Shown here in pieces: positions 17,567 through 26,500 of a stretch of 64,000 bases of DNA. The position numbers and the translations under genes are program-made. The stretch comes from CALBPI01 sp039815365 (GTDB lineage Bacteria; Pseudomonadota; Gammaproteobacteria; Steroidobacterales; Woeseiaceae): the NCBI GenBank assembly GCA_039815365.1, contig JBCBZK010000002.1, positions 1-64,000 on the forward strand, written 5' to 3'. Under the pieces are notes generated by a model. The model had not been told where the DNA came from, made no database searches, and worked only from the letters and a program-made list of their open reading frames with translations. Numbering within the stretch: position 1 is the first letter of the stretch; the number at the start of each line of letters is the position of its first letter.

Positions 17567-18412
17567 ATGAGCACCGATGGTGAGGTCGAGATGACGTTGG
17601 AAGATGTCAGTGCCGGCGTGCCGCAGTCGCAGACTGTCGGTTCAGCGCAAGTGGCGTCGCCGTTTGTGCAGGCGCACGGTGTCAACGTCTCTTACGGCGA
17701 CATTCATGCGATCAAGAATGTGACGTTGGAAATCTCGCGCAACGAGGTGATTGCATTGATCGGGCCGTCAGGCTGCGGGAAGTCGACGTTTTTGCGCTGC
17801 CTGAACCGCATGAACGATACGATTGAATCCGCACGTGTCACGGGCAAGATCCTGATTGATGATCAGGACATTTATGCGCGCAATATGGACGTTGTGTCGC
17901 TGCGAGCCCGCGTTGGTATGGTGTTTCAAAAGCCGAATCCGTTTCCCAAGTCGATCTACGATAACGTCGCCTACGGTCCGAGAATTCATGGCTTGGCAGA
18001 CAATCGCGCCGAACTGGACGACATCGTTCACGTCAGTCTCGAGCGGGTCGGGTTGCTTGCGGAGGTGAAAGATCGATTACATGAGACCGGCACGGGTCTA
18101 TCCGGTGGCCAACAACAAAGACTGTGTATCGCACGCACGATCGCGGTCAGCCCTGAAGTGATCCTGATGGACGAACCCTGCTCGGCATTAGACCCGATCG
18201 CTACGGCCCGGATTGAGGATTTGATCGATGAGCTGTGTGAGAATTTCGCGATCGTGATCGTGACGCACTCAATGCAACAGGCTGCTCGGGTGTCCCAGCG
18301 TACAGCCTATTTTAATCTCGGTGAGTTGATCGAGGTTGACGAAACAGACCGGATTTTCACCAATCCCCAGCATCGGCTGACGGAAGACTACATCACCGGT
18401 CGGTCCGGCTAG
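17567..18412 (+). CDS. pstB: Phosphate ABC transporter ATP-binding protein PstB
   Basis: A 281-residue ATPase (E. coli 257). Walker A is GPSGCGKST, the ABC signature LSGGQQQRLCIARTIA, Walker B VILMDEPCSALDP, and the switch histidine is in VIVTHSMQQA. All are canonical for PstB. I chose ATG 17567 over TTG 17543 as the usual start codon; GGGTGG lies just upstream. The first 25 or so residues precede the ABC fold and are acidic. It energises phosphate uptake and participates in Pho signalling with PhoU. The gene ends 23 bases from the convergent yffB, with no obvious terminator. Confidence 0.96.
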   Translation: MSTDGEVEMTLEDVSAGVPQSQTVGSAQVASPFVQAHGVNVSYGDIHAIKNVTLEISRNEVIALIGPSGCGKSTFLRCLNRMNDTIESARVTGKILIDDQDIYARNMDVVSLRARVGMVFQKPNPFPKSIYDNVAYGPRIHGLADNRAELDDIVHVSLERVGLLAEVKDRLHETGTGLSGGQQQRLCIARTIAVSPEVILMDEPCSALDPIATARIEDLIDELCENFAIVIVTHSMQQAARVSQRTAYFNLGELIEVDETDRIFTNPQHRLTEDYITGRSG

Positions 18413-18435
18413 CAACATTGCATCGGAGCGCGCGT

Positions 18436-18780
18436 TCAGGCGAACAGTGCCTGATAGCTCTTCGCTGAAAACCCTACCGTAACGCCACCATCATGTACGG
18501 CAACGGGACGCTTGATCAATGTTGGTGTAGCAAGTAACTGATCCACAACGCTCGTCTCGTTCAGCGATTCACGCGCTGTCTCGTCAAGTTCGCGCCACGT
18601 CGTCGAGCGTTTGTTCACCAGCGTTGTCCAATCGAGTGACTGCGTCCATTCGTGAATCTGATCCGCGTGCAATGGCGTTACGCGAACGTCCTGCCACTCG
18701 TAGCTGATGTTGTTGTCATCAAGCCAACGTAAGGCCTTGCGACAGGTGTCGCATTGTTTAATACCGTAGATGCAGATCAT
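18436..18780 (-). CDS. yffB: ArsC/Spx-family thioredoxin-fold protein YffB
   Basis: A 114-residue protein of the arsenate reductase-like (ArsC/Spx/MgsR) family. It begins MICIYGIKQCDTCRKALRWL, giving a CxxC-like pair at residues 10 and 13 where family members keep one reactive cysteine. It continues with NKRSTTWREL and the typical ATPTLIKRPV segment. YffB function is not firmly established; the family includes glutathione-dependent reductases and transcription factors, so a resistance role should not be assumed. It overlaps the dapD stop by 4 bases and is the last gene of the minus-strand dapC-dapD operon. In E. coli yffB is likewise next to a dap gene (dapE). Confidence 0.88.
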   Translation of the reverse strand: MICIYGIKQCDTCRKALRWLDDNNISYEWQDVRVTPLHADQIHEWTQSLDWTTLVNKRSTTWRELDETARESLNETSVVDQLLATPTLIKRPVAVHDGGVTVGFSAKSYQALFA

Positions 18781-19601
18781 GATGATTCCGCTTGTCGCAA
18801 AAGCTCGTTGAGCCCGACTTTAGAGCGGGTACGCGCATCGACGCGTTTGACGATGATTGCCGCGTTGAGTGCGTATTTGCCGTTGCTGGCCGGCAGGCTA
18901 CCGGCGACAACCACGCTGCCAGCGGGCACGCGGCCGTAGCTAACCTCGTCACGATCACGATCATAGATGCGGGTGCTTTGACCGATAAACACACCCATGG
19001 AAATGACACTGCCGGCCTCGACGATGACGCCTTCGACAATCTCGGAACGTGCACCGATGAAGCAGTCGTCTTCAACAATCGTCGGCGCCGCTTGCACCGG
19101 TTCCAGCACGCCCCCGATACCGACGCCGCCAGACAAATGCACGTTTTTTCCAATCTGCGCGCAACTGCCCACGGTCGCCCAGGTATCGACCATGGTGCCG
19201 CTGTCAATATAAGCGCCGATGTTGGTGTAGGAAGGCATTAGGACGACGTCTTTGGCAACAAACGCACCAGAGCGAACTTGCGCGTCAGGCACAACACGTA
19301 CGCCATCGCGTGCGAAGTCAGCGTCACTGTAGTTCGCGTATTTCAGTGGCACTTTGTCGTAGTAATGATTCGGCGAGTGATCAATTCGCTGGTTGTCGCG
19401 AAGCCGGAACGATAGCAGGACAGCCTTCTTTAACCAGTCATTGACATGCCAGCTGCCGTCACGTGGCTCAGCAACCCGCGCTTTGCCGGTGTCCAGCCAC
19501 TGAATCGCAGTGTCGACCGCAGTCACTACATCGGTATCAGCGCTGCTGACAGTATTGCGTGATTCCCACGCGGCGTTGATCAGGGTTTGTATGTCAGACA
19601 C
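18777..19601 (-). CDS. dapD: Tetrahydrodipicolinate N-succinyltransferase DapD
   Basis: A 274-residue protein, identical in length to the E. coli enzyme. It succinylates tetrahydrodipicolinate with succinyl-CoA, committing carbon to DAP and lysine. The C-terminal two thirds is a left-handed beta helix of hexapeptide repeats (VFVAKD-like turns; NIGAYI, TMVDTWATVGSC, VHLSGGVGIGGVLEP). The N-terminal helical domain precedes it. The product of DapD is the substrate for DapC, whose gene lies 6 bases upstream in the same operon. Confidence 0.96.
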   Translation of the reverse strand: MSDIQTLINAAWESRNTVSSADTDVVTAVDTAIQWLDTGKARVAEPRDGSWHVNDWLKKAVLLSFRLRDNQRIDHSPNHYYDKVPLKYANYSDADFARDGVRVVPDAQVRSGAFVAKDVVLMPSYTNIGAYIDSGTMVDTWATVGSCAQIGKNVHLSGGVGIGGVLEPVQAAPTIVEDDCFIGARSEIVEGVIVEAGSVISMGVFIGQSTRIYDRDRDEVSYGRVPAGSVVVAGSLPASNGKYALNAAIIVKRVDARTRSKVGLNELLRQAESS

Positions 19602-19607
19602 GGTAAA

Positions 19608-20810
19608 TCACTTGCTCCTGTGACGAATAAAATGGGCGAGGCGCTGCAGCGCGGTATGCGTATCATCAAACGACGCAACCAATGACAAGCGAATACGCGC
19701 CGCGCCGGGATTGTTGCCATCAACGTCGCGCGCAAGGTAGCTGCCAGGCACTGCAGTGACATGTGCGTCACGATAAAGCTCCTGGCAAAACAGCTCGTCG
19801 TCGCAACCGACATCAGGCCACAGATAAAAGGTTGCCGGTGGCAGTGTGACATCGAGCACATCGCCAAGCACGTCAATCGCCATCGCATATTTCTCATTGT
19901 ACTGTTCACGGTTGCGGTGTACGTGCGCATCATCGTTCCACGCGGTGATGCTGGCGTGCTGGACGGCAAGCGACATCGAGCAGCCATGATAGGTGCGGTA
20001 GCGGGCAAAGTAGTCGATCAGCGCTGGGTCTCCGGCAACGAAACCTGAGCGAAGTCCGGGCAAATTTGATCGCTTCGACAAACTGTGAAAGGCGAGCACG
20101 TTGCTAAAGGCATCATCGTCCAGGGATGCGCAGGCGTTGAGCAGTGAGACAGGAGGCGCATCGCGATACAGCTCGATGTAGCACTCATCGGCGACGATCA
20201 CAAAGTCGTGACGTTTGGCGAGCGTGACGAGCTGACTCAGATAGTCGAGCGACGCAACCGTACCGCAGGGGTTCACCGGCGAACACAGATAAAACAACTG
20301 TGTTTGGTCAAGGATGTCCGGCTCAATGGCATCTAGGTCAGGCAAGAAATTGTATTGAGCTGTCGCTGGTAAATAGGTCGGTATCGCACCTGCCAACAGT
20401 GCTGCCCCCTCGTAGATTTGGTAGAACGGATTGGGGAACAAAACGCGTTGAGCCGTCCCGGGCGCCACTAACGCCTGCGCAATGGCGAACAAAGCCTCGC
20501 GCGTGCCGGTGACCGGATGGACCATCGTGTCAGGGTCAGCATTGACATCAAAGCGACGCTGCAACCATCCGGCACAGGCAAGCCGCAGTTCGCGCGTGCC
20601 GCGCATCGTCGGATAGCGCGTGACGCCCTCGAGCAAACTGCGCTCGTATTGGCGCAGCACGATATCCGGCGGCGCATGACGAGGCTCGCCGATCGACAGC
20701 GGTATCGGTGCGTGCCGGCTGTCCGGTGTCACGTCCGTAAGCAGGCGGGTAAGGCGCTCGAAAGGGTAAGGCGCAAGTTGCGCGAATCCCGGGTTGAGAT
20801 TTGAAATCAT
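19608..20810 (-). CDS. dapC: Succinyldiaminopimelate transaminase DapC
   Basis: A 400-residue fold-type I PLP aminotransferase. HSLSKRSNLPGLRSGF contains the Schiff-base lysine, and an arginine motif near SLVASF fits substrate carboxylate binding. The N terminus, NPGFAQLAPYPFERL and SIGEPRH, is typical of proteobacterial DapC rather than of ArgD. It catalyses the glutamate-dependent transamination of N-succinyl-2-amino-6-ketopimelate. Gammaproteobacteria outside the enterics commonly carry dapC between glnD and dapD, as here. It overlaps the glnD stop by 4 bases, so glnD-dapC-dapD-yffB form one transcript. Confidence 0.93.
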   Translation of the reverse strand: MISNLNPGFAQLAPYPFERLTRLLTDVTPDSRHAPIPLSIGEPRHAPPDIVLRQYERSLLEGVTRYPTMRGTRELRLACAGWLQRRFDVNADPDTMVHPVTGTREALFAIAQALVAPGTAQRVLFPNPFYQIYEGAALLAGAIPTYLPATAQYNFLPDLDAIEPDILDQTQLFYLCSPVNPCGTVASLDYLSQLVTLAKRHDFVIVADECYIELYRDAPPVSLLNACASLDDDAFSNVLAFHSLSKRSNLPGLRSGFVAGDPALIDYFARYRTYHGCSMSLAVQHASITAWNDDAHVHRNREQYNEKYAMAIDVLGDVLDVTLPPATFYLWPDVGCDDELFCQELYRDAHVTAVPGSYLARDVDGNNPGAARIRLSLVASFDDTHTALQRLAHFIRHRSK

Positions 20811-23452
20811 GCGGCGTCTTTTGCGAGGCGCTGCAGCAAGGCCTTGCGCAGCTGTTTACATTGTTCGTCGTCGAGCGCGCTTTCGTCGCGGTGGGTCAGA
20901 TAAAACACGTCTTCGGCGCGCTCGCCGATCGTTACGATTTTCGCGGCGCTGATATCGATCGTTCGCTCGAACAGAACATCACCGACTTTCATCAGTAAGC
21001 CTGGGTGGTCCGCGCAGGTTAGCTCCATAACCGTGCGTCCAGTCGGTTCATCCTGCCAGAACTGGATATGCGTATCGGTATCAAACATCCGTTGTCGACG
21101 CGGCATCGTTCTATTTACTGCTAATGCCTCATCGTCGGTCGGCATTGTGTTCAGCCGTCGTTTGACATCAGCGACCCGGGTATCAGTCATGGCTTCGCCG
21201 TCGGGTTCGACGACAATATACGTGTCGAGACTGAAGCCGGTTGCGGTAGGTTCAATCCGTGCGTCAAGTACCGATAAACCAAGCTCATCGAGGCACGCTG
21301 TCACTGCGGCGAACGTATGTTCTACACGCGGTGTGTACATCATCAGCGCAAGCGTCGTGAGATCGTCGCGACGCTGTACTGCGAAGTGGCGTCGATCGGC
21401 GCCGTGGTTGATTAACTCGCGAGTGTGCCAGAGCACTTCGGGTGCGCTGTGCCGGATGAAATACTCGTCAGGCAACGTGCGCCATACAGCGTCGATCTGA
21501 GATGCATCGAATTCACTTCGAAGCAATGTGCGTGCATCTTGTTTGGTGTCGTCGACCAACACTGGCTTGCCCAGCGGATTTTCCAATCCGCGCTGTAACG
21601 CATCTGTGGTGGCTTCGTAAAGATCGCGGAACAGTTTGGATTTCCATGAGTTCCACATCTTGGGATTGGTGCCGCGCACGTCGGCAGCGGTGAGGACGTA
21701 CAGATAATCGAGACGTCGTTGGTTGCCAACGTGCTGAGCGAATTGCGCGATCACGTCCGGGTCAGTGATGTCTTTCTTTTGAGCGGTCATCGACAGCACT
21801 AAGTGGCTTTCGACGAGCCAGCTGACGAGTTGTGCGTCAACCTCATCAATGTCATGTTCGCGACAGAAGGCGAGTGCATCAACTGCGCCGAGCTCCGAAT
21901 GGTCCCCGCCACGGCCTTTCGCTATGTCATGAAACAGACCGCTCAGATAGGCAAGCTCGGGTTTGTCGATACGCTGCATGACGTTCGAGCAATGCGGAAA
22001 CTCATCATCGAAACGCGTCAGCGCGAAGCGACGCAGATTGCTTACAACGAAAAGCGTATGCTCATCAACAGTGTAGGCGTGAAACAAATCGTACTGCATG
22101 CGCCCGACAATTCTTCCGAACGCCGGAATATAGAGCCCGAGTAATCCGTAACGATTCATTCGACGCAACTCGCGTGTCACGCCGTTGTCTGCCGTTAGTA
22201 GTGCAAGAAACTGTCGGTGATTGCGCGGATGTTGCCGAAACTGCTCATCGATCAGGTGACGATTGCGGCGCAATTGCCCAATCGTGTGCGCACTCACACC
22301 TTTGAGCGACGGGTGGGTCTGCATCACGTTAAACAACGATAGCAATGCCGTTGGATCACGAACGAATACATCGTCATCAATCGCTTGAAGATAGCCATTG
22401 CGGTTGACGAAATTCTCGTCGATTGGTTCCGGGGCTGTATCCGGCGTCAACACGATACGCTCCTCGAAAAGCTGCAGCAGCATTTCGTTAATACGCGATA
22501 GCTCCATCACCGTGCGGTAGTAGCGCTGCATCATTTGCTCGACGCCAAGCGTGAATCGCGCATCCTCATAGCCAAGCATTTCAGCCAGTGCGCGTTGGTG
22601 GTCAAACAATAAGCGGTCTTCGCGACGCTCGGTCAGGACGTGCAAGCCATAGCGGACACTCCACAGAAAATGGCGACCTTCGACGAGTCGCTCCATTTGC
22701 CCTTCGGTGAGGAAGCCGTGTTCGATCAAGCCGGTGAACTGCCCGGCACCGAAGTGGCGTAGCGAAACCCAGCCGACCATTTGAATGTCGCGTAGTCCGC
22801 CGGGGCTGCCTTTGACGTTAGGTTCAAGGTTGTAGCCCGTGTCGCCGTAGCGCGCATGGCGTGCGGTTTGCTCGTCGCGTTTGGCTCGGAAAAACGCTTC
22901 CGAGTTCCATATTTCGTCGCTTGACGTAGCTTGCATCATTGCGTCAAACGCATCGCGTGGACCGCACAACAAACGTGACTCCATCAGCGTCGTAACGACG
23001 GTGACGTCCTCGCGCGCCTCACGGGCGCAGTCTTCCACGGTCCGGACGCTGTGCCCAAGCTCGATGCCGCAATCCCAGAGTTGGGTGATGAAACGGGCGG
23101 CCGATTCCGTATTCGTTTTTTGGTCTGCCAACAACAGCATGATGTCGACGTCGGATCCGGGATGTAACTCACTGCGGCCATAGCCGCCGACCGCAATCAG
23201 CGCAATGTCGTCGGAAACCCCGGCATCGTGCCAAAGGTACAGTAACAGCGCGTCGACAAGTGCGGCTTGTGCGGCTACTAACGTTTCAACCGGCTCACCG
23301 CGCAGAAAGCGCTGTGCCAATGCCGCTTTGGCGTCGTGCAGCGACGAACGATAGTCCGTGCTTTCAATCAACGCATTACTGAACGCCGTTACGGTGGCGT
23401 CATGCACCGGCATCAGGGTTTGAATCGAGCGTGTGCCGCCGCTGATCCGCAT
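20807..23452 (-). CDS. glnD: Bifunctional PII uridylyltransferase / uridylyl-removing enzyme GlnD
   Basis: An 881-residue protein when started at ATG 23452 (E. coli 890). The open frame runs 34 residues further into map, but that extension is Arg-rich and lacks family likeness. The nucleotidyltransferase site is GGYGRSELHPGSDVDI (about 89-104) with its two aspartates. The PII-UTase domain follows. The HD phosphohydrolase motif is LSGLFHDIAKGRGGDHSELG. Two C-terminal ACT domains sense glutamine. It uridylylates or deuridylylates PII according to nitrogen status. The order map-glnD-dap is conserved with E. coli. Confidence 0.95.
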   Translation of the reverse strand: MRISGGTRSIQTLMPVHDATVTAFSNALIESTDYRSSLHDAKAALAQRFLRGEPVETLVAAQAALVDALLLYLWHDAGVSDDIALIAVGGYGRSELHPGSDVDIMLLLADQKTNTESAARFITQLWDCGIELGHSVRTVEDCAREAREDVTVVTTLMESRLLCGPRDAFDAMMQATSSDEIWNSEAFFRAKRDEQTARHARYGDTGYNLEPNVKGSPGGLRDIQMVGWVSLRHFGAGQFTGLIEHGFLTEGQMERLVEGRHFLWSVRYGLHVLTERREDRLLFDHQRALAEMLGYEDARFTLGVEQMMQRYYRTVMELSRINEMLLQLFEERIVLTPDTAPEPIDENFVNRNGYLQAIDDDVFVRDPTALLSLFNVMQTHPSLKGVSAHTIGQLRRNRHLIDEQFRQHPRNHRQFLALLTADNGVTRELRRMNRYGLLGLYIPAFGRIVGRMQYDLFHAYTVDEHTLFVVSNLRRFALTRFDDEFPHCSNVMQRIDKPELAYLSGLFHDIAKGRGGDHSELGAVDALAFCREHDIDEVDAQLVSWLVESHLVLSMTAQKKDITDPDVIAQFAQHVGNQRRLDYLYVLTAADVRGTNPKMWNSWKSKLFRDLYEATTDALQRGLENPLGKPVLVDDTKQDARTLLRSEFDASQIDAVWRTLPDEYFIRHSAPEVLWHTRELINHGADRRHFAVQRRDDLTTLALMMYTPRVEHTFAAVTACLDELGLSVLDARIEPTATGFSLDTYIVVEPDGEAMTDTRVADVKRRLNTMPTDDEALAVNRTMPRRQRMFDTDTHIQFWQDEPTGRTVMELTCADHPGLLMKVGDVLFERTIDISAAKIVTIGERAEDVFYLTHRDESALDDEQCKQLRKALLQRLAKDAA

Positions 23453-23466
23453 CGAACTTGCCGTGC

Positions 23467-24264
23467 CTACGCGGCGTTGACGGCAGCGCGTTCTGCTGCG
23501 CCTAAAGTCAGAATTTCGAAACCTGTCTTCGTCACTAGCACCGTATGCTCCCACTGCGAGGAGAGCGAATGATCCTTAGTGACGACAGTCCATCCGTCGG
23601 GCAGTAATTTTGTGTGACGTCTGCCAGCGTTGATCATCGGCTCAACGGTGAATGTCATGCCTTCCTCCATAACCATCCCGGTGCCACGTCGGCCAAAATG
23701 CACGATCTGTGGCTCCTCGTGAAAACCAAGCCCGATACCGTGCCCGCAATACTCGCGAACGACGGTACAGCGATTGCGTTCGACGAATTTCTGAATGGCA
23801 TAACCAATATCGCCCAAGTGTTTTCCCGGGGCGATTTCGCGGATGCCCAACATCATCGCTTCATGGCACAACGTTGCGAGGCGTTCGGCCTGAACGCTGG
23901 GTTTGCCAACGAGGAACATTCTGCTGGTGTCGCCATGCCAGCCGTCTTTGATGACCGTGATGTCGATATTGAGCGAATCGCCATGTTTCAGGACGAGGTC
24001 GGACGGGATGCCATGACAAATGACGTGATTCAGTGAGGTACAGATGCTCTTGGGAAACGGTACTGGTCCGCCGCCTCGATAGTTCAGCGGGGCAGGGATC
24101 GCTTTTTGGTGTTCGGTAATATAGTCATGGCAGATCGTATTCAGCTCATCCGTGGTGACGCCGGGCTTTACATAATCACCGATCATATCGAGCACGTCTG
24201 CTGCTAGCCGTCCAGCTGTGCGCATCTGATCCTGTTGCTCGGGTGTCTTAATTGTCGCCGCCAT
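23467..24264 (-). CDS. map: Methionine aminopeptidase, type I
   Basis: A 265-residue M24 metallopeptidase (E. coli 264). It removes initiator methionine from nascent proteins. Metal ligands are readable: the Asp pair in LNIDITVIKDGWHGDTSRMF, His in EYCGHGIGLGFHE, Glu in EEGMTFTVEPM, and the last Glu in SSQWEHTVLVT. The start codon has an AGGAAACAGGC SD on its strand. It is divergent from rpsB across a 263-base gap, the arrangement found in E. coli, and leads the map-glnD-dapC-dapD-yffB operon (14 bases to glnD). Confidence 0.97.
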   Translation of the reverse strand: MAATIKTPEQQDQMRTAGRLAADVLDMIGDYVKPGVTTDELNTICHDYITEHQKAIPAPLNYRGGGPVPFPKSICTSLNHVICHGIPSDLVLKHGDSLNIDITVIKDGWHGDTSRMFLVGKPSVQAERLATLCHEAMMLGIREIAPGKHLGDIGYAIQKFVERNRCTVVREYCGHGIGLGFHEEPQIVHFGRRGTGMVMEEGMTFTVEPMINAGRRHTKLLPDGWTVVTKDHSLSSQWEHTVLVTKTGFEILTLGAAERAAVNAA

Positions 24265-24398
24265 GCCTGTTTCCTGCTCCCTGGGGTGTTAAGCGCGCTG
24301 CTGCAATGCAGCACGGCCCAGTAGGATAACAGTGCCGGCAGCTCGGGAACATGGCCCGCAGCGCATTGATTGAGCTGGTTTTCGTGCGCCGCTCATGC

Positions 24399-24527
24399 TA
24401 TAAAGCGCGCGCTCTTCGAGCAAAATTATATCAATCCACACGTATTCCGACACTGATTGCTGGGTGCCCCGCCTGAAAAGGGGTTGCGGTCAGGGGGATA
24501 CGGAGGCTTAACCCTAAAGGAAATTTC
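24399..24527 (+). promoter_or_regulatory. Probable rpsB promoter and untranslated leader
   Basis: In the 263-base map-rpsB gap, TATAAA (24399-24404) is a good -10, followed at once by a GC-rich discriminator GCGCGCGCTC as at growth-rate-controlled ribosomal promoters. The -35 region (TGGTTT, near 24376) is poor. The resulting leader of about 115 nt contains a short CCCC/GGGG hairpin (24467-24483) and ends with the SD AAAGGAAA (24516-24523). In E. coli, S2 represses its own mRNA through the leader; whether this leader does so is inference. Confidence 0.45.
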
Positions 24528-25409
24528 ATGGCTGACGTGACTATGCGCCAGATGCTTGAGGCAGGCGTACATTTCGGGCACCAGACCCGCTACTGGAATC
24601 CGAAGATGGCACCGTTTATTTTCGGTGACCGCAACAAGATCCACATTGTTAATCTGGAACGCACTTTACCGTTGTTCCGCGACGCGTTGACCTACGTGCA
24701 GCGCCTGTCATCTGATGGCGGTAACATCATGTTTGTTGGCACCAAACGCTCTGCCCGCGAGACCATTGGTACCGAGGCAGCACGTTGTGGTATGCCGTAC
24801 GTGAACTACCGTTGGCTTGGCGGCATGCTCACCAACTTCAAGACGATCAAACAGTCAATCAAACGGCTGAAAGACCTTGAGAGTATGGATGAGAGCGGTA
24901 TCAAGGACTCATTGACAAAAAAAGAGATCCTGAATCTGGCTCGTGAGCAAGAAAAGCTCGAACGTAGTTTGGGCGGCATTAAAGACATGGGCGGTTTGCC
25001 TGATGCCTTATTCATCGTTGATGTGGGTCACGAAAAGATCGCGATCGACGAAGCACGCAAGCTCGGTATCCCAGTCGTAGCGGTTGTTGATACCAACTGC
25101 ACACCGGATGACATCGACTATGTGATTCCGGGCAATGACGATGCGATGCGCGCAATCAACCTGTACGCCAGCGCTATTGCTGATGCGGTACTGGATGGCA
25201 AAGCGGCGGCGCCCGAGGCTGCATTGGGCGATGACGATTTCGTCGAGCTCGACGAAGAAGGCAACGTTCGCAAAGCGGCACCGAAGGCGAAACCTGCACG
25301 CAAGAAAGCGGCAGCGAAGAAACCTGCGGCACCGAAGGCGGCACCTGTTGTTGAGGCAGTTGCGGAAGAGCCGGCTAAGCCTGCCGAAGACGCCCCAGCG
25401 GCTGAGTAA
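24528..25409 (+). CDS. rpsB: 30S ribosomal protein S2 with long basic/acidic C-terminal tail
   Basis: A 293-residue protein; E. coli S2 has 241. The core is canonical: MLEAGVHFGHQTRYWNPKM, FVGTKRSAR, NYRWLGGMLTNF, DTNCTPDDIDYVIPGNDDA. From about residue 240 there is a low-complexity extension rich in Ala, Lys, Pro and Glu, with APKAKPARKKAAAKKPAAPK followed by an acidic AEEPAKPAEDAPAAE end. The tail should be disordered. S2 sits at the back of the 30S head-body junction and is needed with S1 for mRNA binding. It leads rpsB-tsf. The SD AAAGGAAA is strong. Confidence 0.97.
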   Translation: MADVTMRQMLEAGVHFGHQTRYWNPKMAPFIFGDRNKIHIVNLERTLPLFRDALTYVQRLSSDGGNIMFVGTKRSARETIGTEAARCGMPYVNYRWLGGMLTNFKTIKQSIKRLKDLESMDESGIKDSLTKKEILNLAREQEKLERSLGGIKDMGGLPDALFIVDVGHEKIAIDEARKLGIPVVAVVDTNCTPDDIDYVIPGNDDAMRAINLYASAIADAVLDGKAAAPEAALGDDDFVELDEEGNVRKAAPKAKPARKKAAAKKPAAPKAAPVVEAVAEEPAKPAEDAPAAE

Positions 25410-25425
25410 GCGCTTCGTTTGAATC

Positions 25426-25461
25426 CCCGCATGGCGCAAACCTGCGCCCTGCGGGTCTTCG
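25426..25461 (+). terminator. rpsB-tsf intergenic hairpin (attenuator-like)
   Basis: CCCGCA (25426-25431) pairs with TGCGGG (25450-25455), and inside it GGCGC pairs with GCGCC across an AAACCT loop, separated by one mismatch. TCTTCGT follows, which is too poor in T for full termination. The position, between rpsB and tsf, matches the partial attenuator known there in E. coli, which lowers tsf relative to rpsB. Strength here is inferred. Confidence 0.5.
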
Positions 25462-25522
25462 TAACTGGGCACGCGCCACACGGCGATCGTGCCATTTTGA
25501 CTAACTATTTTGAGGAATAATC

Positions 25523-26401
25523 ATGGCTATCACAGCGTCTATGGTTAAAGAACTGCGCGAGCGCACTGGCGTTGGCATGATGGAATGCAAAAAAGCACTG
25601 TCCGAAGCGGGCGGTGACATGGATGCGGCAGCGAAACTGCTGCGCGAAAAAGGTCAGGCGAAAGCCGATAAGAAAGCAAGCCGGGTTGCCGCGGAAGGTC
25701 GCATTGTGATTGAGCAAGCGGCGCATGGCACGGTCATCGCTGAAGTGAATTGCGAAACCGACTTTGTTGGCAATGACGACAACTTCATTGGCTTTGCTCA
25801 GCATGTTGCCAAATTGATAGGTGAGCACAGCCCTGCCGATGTCGCAGCGCTCATGGCGCTGCCTGCGGGGGATGGCATGACGGTCGAAGAGACCCGTACG
25901 GCTTTGGTTGCCAAGATCGGCGAGAACATCGGAGTGCGTCGCTTCCAGGTGATTGAGAAAGGTGAAGGTATCGTTTCCAGTTACACGCATAACGCACGAA
26001 TTGGCTCACTGGTCGCATTGACGCGCGGTGACGATGATCTTGGCCGCGATCTCGCGATGCATATTGCAGCATCAGCACCGCTGTGTGTTGACGAGTCCGG
26101 CGTGCCGGCTGAAACGCTTGCTAGTGAGCGTGCGATTCTTGTAGAGCAAGCAAAAGGCTCAGGCAAGCCTGCGGAGATCATTGAGAAAATGGTCGATGGC
26201 CGTATGCGCAAGTATCTGGCGGAAATCACGCTGGTTGGCCAACCGTTTGTTAAGGACCCGGATACGACGGTCGGCAAACTGCTAAAAGGTGCCGGTGCTG
26301 CGGTCAGCGCGTTTGTTCGCTATGAAGTCGGCGAAGGTATTGAGAAGAAAGAAGACAACTTCGTCGAAGAAGTGATGGCTCAAGTCAAGGGTGCAAGTTA
26401 G
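25523..26401 (+). CDS. tsf: Translation elongation factor Ts
   Basis: A 292-residue protein (E. coli 283). The N-terminal UBA-like domain has VKELRERTGVGMMECKKAL. The core has the conserved EVNCETDFVGND motif, used in contacting EF-Tu and its Mg site. It ends with EEVMAQVKG. EF-Ts is the GDP/GTP exchange factor for EF-Tu. The SD TGAGGAA (25511-25517) precedes ATG 25523. It is cotranscribed with rpsB, probably with partial attenuation. Confidence 0.97.
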   Translation: MAITASMVKELRERTGVGMMECKKALSEAGGDMDAAAKLLREKGQAKADKKASRVAAEGRIVIEQAAHGTVIAEVNCETDFVGNDDNFIGFAQHVAKLIGEHSPADVAALMALPAGDGMTVEETRTALVAKIGENIGVRRFQVIEKGEGIVSSYTHNARIGSLVALTRGDDDLGRDLAMHIAASAPLCVDESGVPAETLASERAILVEQAKGSGKPAEIIEKMVDGRMRKYLAEITLVGQPFVKDPDTTVGKLLKGAGAAVSAFVRYEVGEGIEKKEDNFVEEVMAQVKGAS

Positions 26402-26500
26402 AGCGCCTGAGGAATATCAGGTGGGACAGCTTGTTGGGTCTGGTTGCCGTGGGTGCGTTACACTCACGCGCGACCGGGCGCAAAGTGGGGAGAACAGTTC

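Noticed and set aside
18436..18780. Arsenate reductase and arsenic-resistance role for the ArsC-like gene
   Set aside because: No ars genes are nearby and the gene is in a dap operon, as yffB is in E. coli; the family name is misleading.
26431..26464. Possible pyrH promoter (TTGGGT ... TACACT)
   Set aside because: Spacing of 19 bases and a poor -35; not listed as a feature.
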